DNA from: Candidatus Nitrospira nitrificans
GTDB taxonomy: Bacteria; Nitrospirota; Nitrospiria; Nitrospirales; Nitrospiraceae
Direction: 5' to 3'
DNA length: 64,000 nt
Assembly (NCBI RefSeq): GCF_001458775.1
Contig: NZ_CZPZ01000009.1
Span: forward strand, 1-64,000
Shown here: positions 59,226 through 64,000 of the stretch, piece after piece
Layout of the letters: the number at the start of each line of letters is the position of its first letter
Numbering within the stretch: the first letter of the stretch is position 1
Notes under the pieces: generated by a model
The model's database searches: none
Told to the model about the DNA's origin: nothing
Seen by the model: only the letters and a program-made list of their open reading frames with translations
Program-made: the position numbers and the translations under genes

Positions 59226-60941
59226 CTAGAAGTTTATCCAGAGTTGGACATAGGCCCAATCTTGTCCGACGTCCCGGCGTCCCAAATTGTGTGAAATATA
59301 CGGACCAGGGAACAGGTGACCATACCCGCCTTGAAAGGCGACCATTCCGTTCATAAAGAAATGGGTCCAGACGACATCGACTTCGTCACCGATATGGGTC
59401 GCGGTGTTGTCCGGCCGCGAGAAGACATAGACACCCTGGCTTGCGCGATACCAATTGTCGCGAGCGTTCGCAAGGTGGATGTTGGTGTACCAGAGTTCGA
59501 TGTGGTCGTCTTTGGTCAGGCGTGCCTGGAAGTTGCCTGAGAAGCTCATCATGTTCTTCCACGCTATGACATCCATGTATCCCATGTGAATGTGATTCGT
59601 CGGGAAGAAGTTTTCGAAGGTGTTGGCGGTCTTACAATCGCCGTAGGCAGCGTTGAGAGTACAATTCGCTCGGCCGTCGCCGGAGGCATAGTCGAAATTG
59701 AAGGCGATACGTGGTTTGCCCGGTAGATTGAAGGCCGTATACCCGATCCAGTTTCTCGTCGCCCACGCATTGATGTGAAGGCATTTCCCCTCTCCTCCAG
59801 GGTCGCCACAGAGGGCGCTGGCACTGGCAGCTGTGTCCCCCATCTGGCCGAACTGATAGACCACTTCGCTGGAAGCATCGAAATAGCCTTTTTTCATGGC
59901 CACACGTGTTCCGACGGTATGGCGGGTTTGATTGCCGTGCTTTGGGGTGCCCAGCCCTTGGGAAGAAATGTCTCCACCGCCGAGGTTGCTCTTGTAATAG
60001 GCATAGAATGGTTCAATCAAGAACCCTGGGACCGCTTTGATCTGGTTGTACAAGATAAAGAGATCTGCATCCCCAGCCGCGTTTCTTGCTTGACCGGTCC
60101 CCCCGATATTCGGGTTTCCGCTCCCGAGGGCCGCCCCTTGTAAGAGGTCTGTTTCCGCTGTCCGAAACCATCCGGCATGGGTATCCATGATGCTGTGGCT
60201 ATACTGCACCATGACCCCGTCGAAGGAGAAACCTGTGTTGGCCCAATCGAAGTGGCCGAACAAACTTTGGTCCCCGAAAACGAGATATTGACGACCCGCT
60301 TTTAGCCCCAAGCCCTGTATCCCGGCAAAATTGCGGATCAACATGTAACCGGCTCGTATGCCCAGTGAGCAGACTGGCCGTCCACCCTGACTGGGTGTCG
60401 AGCCGCATGTATGGATAATGGGATCTCCGTTATTCCCCGCGCCTCCGGCGCCGACCGGCGTTCCGTTTCCACCCCAGGTGCGAGAATCAATAAGTTCGAG
60501 GTAAAAATTGACATCGGGGGACAGATCGTAGCCGATCCCCAGTCGGGTCATCTGCTGGACAAATTGATCGTTGGCTTTGCCGATCAGGCTGTTGGGAGCA
60601 ATACCCGGGGCATTACATTGTCCAGCCGCTCCGATCCCGCCGCCGAAACAGACATTGTTGCGGTATTCAGGCCGGACGCGAAGGTCGGCGCGCATCCACA
60701 GATTGCGAAGATCAAAGTTCCTACCGATTCTGGGGTCGAACGGTTCGTAGGCTTCCTTTTGAGGGATACCGCGGCCGATCACGATCGGATTGGTAATCTT
60801 TTCACCCGGTGGTAATTCGAAGGCGCTTTGGGCTGGACTGGACGACGCCATGAGTCCGACCGCCGCCGTCATGACCGCGAGGAAGACCGTCCGCCACTGT
60901 CCCTGAACTCGAGGCTCAGGAGTCGTCTCTAGGGTAGCCAT
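59226..60941 (-). CDS. AlgE-like outer-membrane porin (alginate-export family)
   Basis: 571 residues. A signal peptide (TVFLAVMTAAVGLMASSSPA, cut near QSA) precedes a 16-18 strand beta-barrel typed by LWMRADLRVRPEYRNNVCF, NFYLELIDSRTWGG, GLKAGRQYLVFGDQSLFG and the C-terminal DWAYVQLWINF ending in aromatic F. Nitrospira has many such barrels, thought to pass small anions or organics. The cysteines are unusual for a porin and may form loop disulfides. Substrate unknown. Confidence 0.9.
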   Translation of the reverse strand: MATLETTPEPRVQGQWRTVFLAVMTAAVGLMASSSPAQSAFELPPGEKITNPIVIGRGIPQKEAYEPFDPRIGRNFDLRNLWMRADLRVRPEYRNNVCFGGGIGAAGQCNAPGIAPNSLIGKANDQFVQQMTRLGIGYDLSPDVNFYLELIDSRTWGGNGTPVGAGGAGNNGDPIIHTCGSTPSQGGRPVCSLGIRAGYMLIRNFAGIQGLGLKAGRQYLVFGDQSLFGHFDWANTGFSFDGVMVQYSHSIMDTHAGWFRTAETDLLQGAALGSGNPNIGGTGQARNAAGDADLFILYNQIKAVPGFLIEPFYAYYKSNLGGGDISSQGLGTPKHGNQTRHTVGTRVAMKKGYFDASSEVVYQFGQMGDTAASASALCGDPGGEGKCLHINAWATRNWIGYTAFNLPGKPRIAFNFDYASGDGRANCTLNAAYGDCKTANTFENFFPTNHIHMGYMDVIAWKNMMSFSGNFQARLTKDDHIELWYTNIHLANARDNWYRASQGVYVFSRPDNTATHIGDEVDVVWTHFFMNGMVAFQGGYGHLFPGPYISHNLGRRDVGQDWAYVQLWINF

Positions 60942-61062
60942 GCTCTGAAAAAGAATTAGGTCGATGTCCGCAGGTCTCTCAGCATGAGAGGGGAAATAGC
61001 GGGGAATTTCTGTAGCCCGTGTCCTCTTTGTGAAATCACTGCATTGATCATGTGCGGTTAGT

Positions 61063-61362
61063 TTACATCTGACCCGACTTGCTGATGGATGCGGGAGCCT
61101 CCTCCGGAGGGGTACCTGCGGCCGTAATTTCTTCTTCGGCTTCTTTCAAGGAAGCTTGAAGGTCCTGTTCGACCATCTTGACTTCTTGCTGAATCATATT
61201 CAGTTCCGGCTCCACGGACTTGCGAAGATCTTCAGCTGTATCTTTAAAGCCTTTGATGGCCTTCCCGACTTGCCGTCCGACTTCAGGAAGTTGTTTGGGA
61301 CCAAATAGGAGAAAGGCGATCACCAGAATAATTAAGATCTCGCTGGCTCCCAATCCAAACAT
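61063..61362 (-). CDS. TatA/TatB-type translocase subunit
   Basis: 99 residues: short periplasmic start, one helix (SEILIILVIAFLLFGPKQLP), the amphipathic GRQVGKAIKGFKDTAEDL, then a long acidic coiled region (EPELNMIQQEVKMVEQDLQA). The FGPKxLPE hinge is conserved. The longer C-terminus suggests a TatB-like role. It exports folded proteins, such as cofactor enzymes. Second of a tandem pair; TatC is not in view. Confidence 0.92.
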   Translation of the reverse strand: MFGLGASEILIILVIAFLLFGPKQLPEVGRQVGKAIKGFKDTAEDLRKSVEPELNMIQQEVKMVEQDLQASLKEAEEEITAAGTPPEEAPASISKSGQM

Positions 61363-61434
61363 GCGTCACGGTGCTGGCAAAGGTACTGCCGTTAATATTT
61401 CGCTGTCTCGTCGGCACAGCGCACTCAGGCCCGT

Positions 61435-61719
61435 TTACCCTTGTTTCACCTGGCCCGACTGCGTCGATTGGGAAGCGGGCGATGGTGAGGCGTCTGATTG
61501 AGCGCCGACCTGATTTGACGGAGTTGCCTGTGGCTGGGCCTGCTGAGACTGTTCGGCCGGTGTGACGTCGATGGCATCGGCTTCATGCACAGACTTCTTG
61601 AAGCCTTTGATAGCCTTACCGAGGCCTTCGCCCAATTGAGGAAGTTTACCTGCGCCGAAAATGATCAAGACAATGATCAAAATCAGCAGTAATTCCATCC
61701 ACCCAAATGACCCGAACAT
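61435..61719 (-). CDS. tatA: TatA-type translocase subunit
   Basis: 94 residues. GWMELLLILIIVLIIFGAGK then LPQLGEGLGKAIKGFKKSV is the TatA hallmark. The C-terminal tail (ATPSNQVGAQSDASPSPASQ) is low complexity and Gln/Ser/Pro-rich. It likely forms the pore. 72 bases separate it from the next Tat gene. Confidence 0.94.
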   Translation of the reverse strand: MFGSFGWMELLLILIIVLIIFGAGKLPQLGEGLGKAIKGFKKSVHEADAIDVTPAEQSQQAQPQATPSNQVGAQSDASPSPASQSTQSGQVKQG

Positions 61720-61862
61720 CAGGACCTCAAAAGAAGGTGATGAGTTTGGACCTCAACTGCAGCGGTCCCGGACATAGAGAGATTGCTCCTCTGCACCCGT
61801 CGTTGCGAAGGCTATAGGAAGATTGCAGGACAAGTCAAGAAGAACAGAGCGATTGAGTGGAG

Positions 61863-62945
61863 TTAGAACGGTTGGATAATTCCTCCGCCGAGGACATGGT
61901 CGCCATCATAGAAGACGGCGGATTGGCCTGGACTGAGCGCCCGTTGAGGCACCTGGAACCGAATGCGGATGCTCGAGGAGGTGGCCGGCGACAGAATGGC
62001 TGGTGACGGGGGAGTCGCGTAGCGGACTTTGACCTGAACCTCCGCCGGTTTTTCCAATAAACGGGCTGCAAAGAGATTGAGATCGCTTACCGTACATTCT
62101 TGTCTGTTGAGGGATTCTTCCGGTCCGAGCACGACGCTATTGCTCTCTGGGCGTACCTGTTGAACATAGAGCCGTTGGCCTGTCGCTATACCAAGGCCAC
62201 GTCGTTGGCCGGGTGTATAGAACGCAATGCCGTCGTGGCGACCAAGAGGTTGCCCCATCTCATTGATAAAAAGGCCTGGTTGTTTGGCCTCGGGAAGCTC
62301 CTTCTCGATGAAGGTACGGTAGTCTCCTTGAGTGACAAAGCAGATCTCCTGACTTTCCTTCAGCTCGTCGGCTGGGAGCCCTAAGACCTCGGCTTCTCTC
62401 CAGACCTCCGATTTTGTCAGGTGGCCAAGAGGGAAGAGGAGCTTGGGCAGCCAGTGAGGATTGAGGCGGTAGAGAAAGTAGGTTTGATCCTTGCGCTCAT
62501 CGGTTGCCCGTGCCAGAACCCGAGTGTCCTCATAGTTTTGGAGACGGGCATAATGGCCGGTCGCTACGTAGTTGATGTTGCGGGCGGCGGCGAGATCGAT
62601 GAGGCCCCGAAGCTTCACTCTCTCGTTACAGCGGACACATGGATTGGGTGTGGTGCCGGTCGTATAGCCGTGGAGAAAGTCATCGATGACTCCTTTCTGA
62701 AAGATGTCGCGCGTATCGATGACTTCGTGCGAGATGTGAAGAAGTTTGGCGACGTGCTTGGCGATGCCGACCTTACAGCAGCTCCGTTCCTGCCATTTTT
62801 TCGATGTTGCCGCGGTTTCGTCCTCGTGTTCCCATACCTGGAGGGTAATGCCGTGCACCTCGTAGCCTTGGTGTACGAGCAATGAGGCTGCGACAGAGCT
62901 GTCCACTCCACCGCTCATACCGAGGAGGACGGTTGGGCGAGTCAT
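61863..62945 (-). CDS. mnmA: tRNA-specific 2-thiouridylase MnmA
   Basis: 360 residues, the family norm. It puts sulfur on U34 of tRNA Glu, Gln and Lys. PP-loop MSGGVDSSVAA (about 10-20), catalytic Cys in PNPCVRCNE (about 102) and in SQEICFVTQG (about 200), and the C-terminal OB-like domain are all present. This modifies the Glu(TTC) tRNA found here. The gene has a full-length start. Confidence 0.97.
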   Translation of the reverse strand: MTRPTVLLGMSGGVDSSVAASLLVHQGYEVHGITLQVWEHEDETAATSKKWQERSCCKVGIAKHVAKLLHISHEVIDTRDIFQKGVIDDFLHGYTTGTTPNPCVRCNERVKLRGLIDLAAARNINYVATGHYARLQNYEDTRVLARATDERKDQTYFLYRLNPHWLPKLLFPLGHLTKSEVWREAEVLGLPADELKESQEICFVTQGDYRTFIEKELPEAKQPGLFINEMGQPLGRHDGIAFYTPGQRRGLGIATGQRLYVQQVRPESNSVVLGPEESLNRQECTVSDLNLFAARLLEKPAEVQVKVRYATPPSPAILSPATSSSIRIRFQVPQRALSPGQSAVFYDGDHVLGGGIIQPF

Positions 62946-62981
62946 TGGACCGACATTGTACCGGGAGGAGTCGACAAAGGG

Positions 62982-63428
62982 CTAGAGGTCTACCACGCGA
63001 GTCTTGCCTCGATGGGATGCTAAATCGTGAACGTTCTTGGATGAGGGTTGGCTCTCATCGACCCACTTATGAGCTCCCATATCGCACATGCCATGGAAGT
63101 GCGCGCCATCTTCGATCGAAATGCCTGGTGTACGAATGTCGCCGATGAGCACTCCGGGCTTAAGGATTTGAATTTTGGTCGTGGCGGTGACGGTGCCGTT
63201 GACCTTGCCGCTGGTCATGAGGGTGCCGGCGGAAAGAATGCCTTTGATAACCGCCTGCTCTCCGATAATGAGAGTCCCGGTGGTATGAACTTCCCCTTCA
63301 ACGCGTCCGTCGATGCGGATGGTCCCATCAAAGTTGAGAACACCCTTGAAATCGACTCCCTTTCCGAGGAAGGTGAAATTATCACTGTCGCTGGTGTCCT
63401 GAGCGCTTTTTTCGCCTAGGGCCCACAT
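62982..63428 (-). CDS. Bactofilin
   Basis: 148 residues. The bactofilin beta-helix core (about 18-115) holds repeated short strands: FLGKGVDFKGVLNFDGTIRI, DGRVEGEVHTTGTLIIGEQA and ILSAGTLMTSGKVNGTVTAT. Bactofilins polymerise into cytoplasmic filaments that shape cells or place proteins. The C-terminus (HKWVDESQPSSKNVHDLASH) is charged and flexible. Upstream is a second copy, 132 bases away on the same strand. Confidence 0.95.
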   Translation of the reverse strand: MWALGEKSAQDTSDSDNFTFLGKGVDFKGVLNFDGTIRIDGRVEGEVHTTGTLIIGEQAVIKGILSAGTLMTSGKVNGTVTATTKIQILKPGVLIGDIRTPGISIEDGAHFHGMCDMGAHKWVDESQPSSKNVHDLASHRGKTRVVDL

Positions 63429-63559
63429 CAGTTGTCCTTGCTCCTTGTGACCAAAACCGAGGAAGCGGCGTCCTGACGCAAGTGGGATTGGACAGGAGAG
63501 AGGGGCTTATTCAGCGAGAAGATCCTCCCCTCTCTGTGTCGTCTAGTGTATCACATGCT

Positions 63560-64000
63560 CTAGGCGGGAACCCTCCGGATGGCGGGTTCATCCGATATTC
63601 CAACCGCACGGAGATGGGTGGTGTCACGTTGGGATGTGGAGTCGGCGTGTTCCATCTCCAAGGTACCGTTGAAGAGGACGCCTTCTTCCATGGACAGCAT
63701 CGGCGTGGTGACTCCACCGTTGATGATCGCAGGTGCTCGCAGCTTCATTTTATCTCGGGCGTGAATATCCCCTGTAATTTTTCCCTTACAGACGATCGTG
63801 CCGGCCGTCACTTTCGCTGTGATGACGGCTTCTTCGCCGACCAGCAGGATGCCATCGGTATGGATTTCTCCGTCAAGAGTCCCATCAATCCGTACGGTTC
63901 CGTTATAGGTGATTGTGCCCTTGAACACGACGCCCTTGCCGACGAACGCGCTGACATCTTGGCCGGGTTCGTGCCGCATAGGTTCAAGGCTCGATCCATT
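63560..64000 (-). CDS. Second bactofilin, 5' end near or beyond window edge
   Basis: At least 139 residues; ATG 63979 could be the start, but the frame stays open to the edge (the codons before it read GSSLEP) and no ribosome site is seen, so the start may lie outside. The core has VGKGVVFKGTITYNGTVRID, GEIHTDGILLVGEEAVITAK and GTIVCKGKITGDIHARDKM. The C-terminus is short. Together with the next copy it suggests a two-component filament. Confidence 0.92.
   Translation of the reverse strand, partial: NGSSLEPMRHEPGQDVSAFVGKGVVFKGTITYNGTVRIDGTLDGEIHTDGILLVGEEAVITAKVTAGTIVCKGKITGDIHARDKMKLRAPAIINGGVTTPMLSMEEGVLFNGTLEMEHADSTSQRDTTHLRAVGISDEPAIRRVPA

Overview
The window fits a comammox-type Nitrospira (a complete ammonia oxidiser of phylum Nitrospirota). 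It opens inside a copper ammonia monooxygenase subunit C gene. The host genes look like Nitrospira core and periphery: surface-adhesin-E-like protein, many small lipoproteins, lone zinc-ribbon proteins, cytochrome c, AlgE-like porin, two TatA/B proteins, MnmA and paired bactofilins. The genus is inferred from gene content; no rRNA gene is present. Coordinates were counted by hand and may be off by a base or two in places.

Layout. 1-3914: the 3' part of a stand-alone amoC ending at a strong terminator, then small envelope proteins and an RRM RNA-binding protein. 3950-5800: a wrecked prophage segment (C-terminus of a large serine recombinase, terminase small subunit broken by frameshifts, a 59-residue HTH protein). 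5835-16620: nuclease, lipoproteins, a lone receiver domain, NhaA, two tiny membrane peptides, a metallothionein, and two overlapping GH13 enzymes, the first carrying a 1-base frameshift. 16620-18957: mostly degraded DNA ending in a second recombinase remnant that abuts tRNA-Glu(TTC). A 16-bp piece of this tRNA's 3' end also sits at the first recombinase remnant, 14.4 kb away. 19107-22373: RfbC, MoaD-like protein, HU and a YkgJ-like protein. 22648-22842: tRNA-Arg(CCG) and tRNA-Lys(CTT).

22793-49522 is a clear genomic island. A 52-bp direct repeat of the tRNA-Lys 3' half bounds it, and a tyrosine recombinase lies at its right end. It carries a MobF relaxase, a coupling protein and small DNA-binding accessory proteins, but no mating-pair secretion genes, so it looks like an integrative mobilizable element. 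Its cargo is: (i) an intramembrane-protease-like gene, a P-loop NTPase gene and a small gene (23.3-25.3 kb); (ii) a LOG-family protein and an EEP nuclease-like protein; (iii) a MazF toxin with an XRE/ImmA regulator under a palindromic operator; and (iv) a seven-gene (+) strand defence operon at 37.5-46.7 kb with a convergent vsr gene. That operon holds a MORC-like GHKL ATPase, a Z1-domain ATPase, a PD-(D/E)XK nuclease-like protein, an AIPR protein, an unrecognised 137-residue protein and a C5-cytosine methyltransferase. It is the most interesting system in the window: a MutL/MORC-linked restriction-modification neighbourhood with at least one undescribed part.

49644-64000: chromosomal host genes again: cytochrome P450, BrkB-like protein, cytochrome c, a DUF1264-like lipoprotein, RicT-like protein, EVE protein, a second YkgJ-like protein, ThrH-like phosphatase, AlgE-like porin, two Tat proteins, MnmA and two bactofilins, the last running to the window edge.
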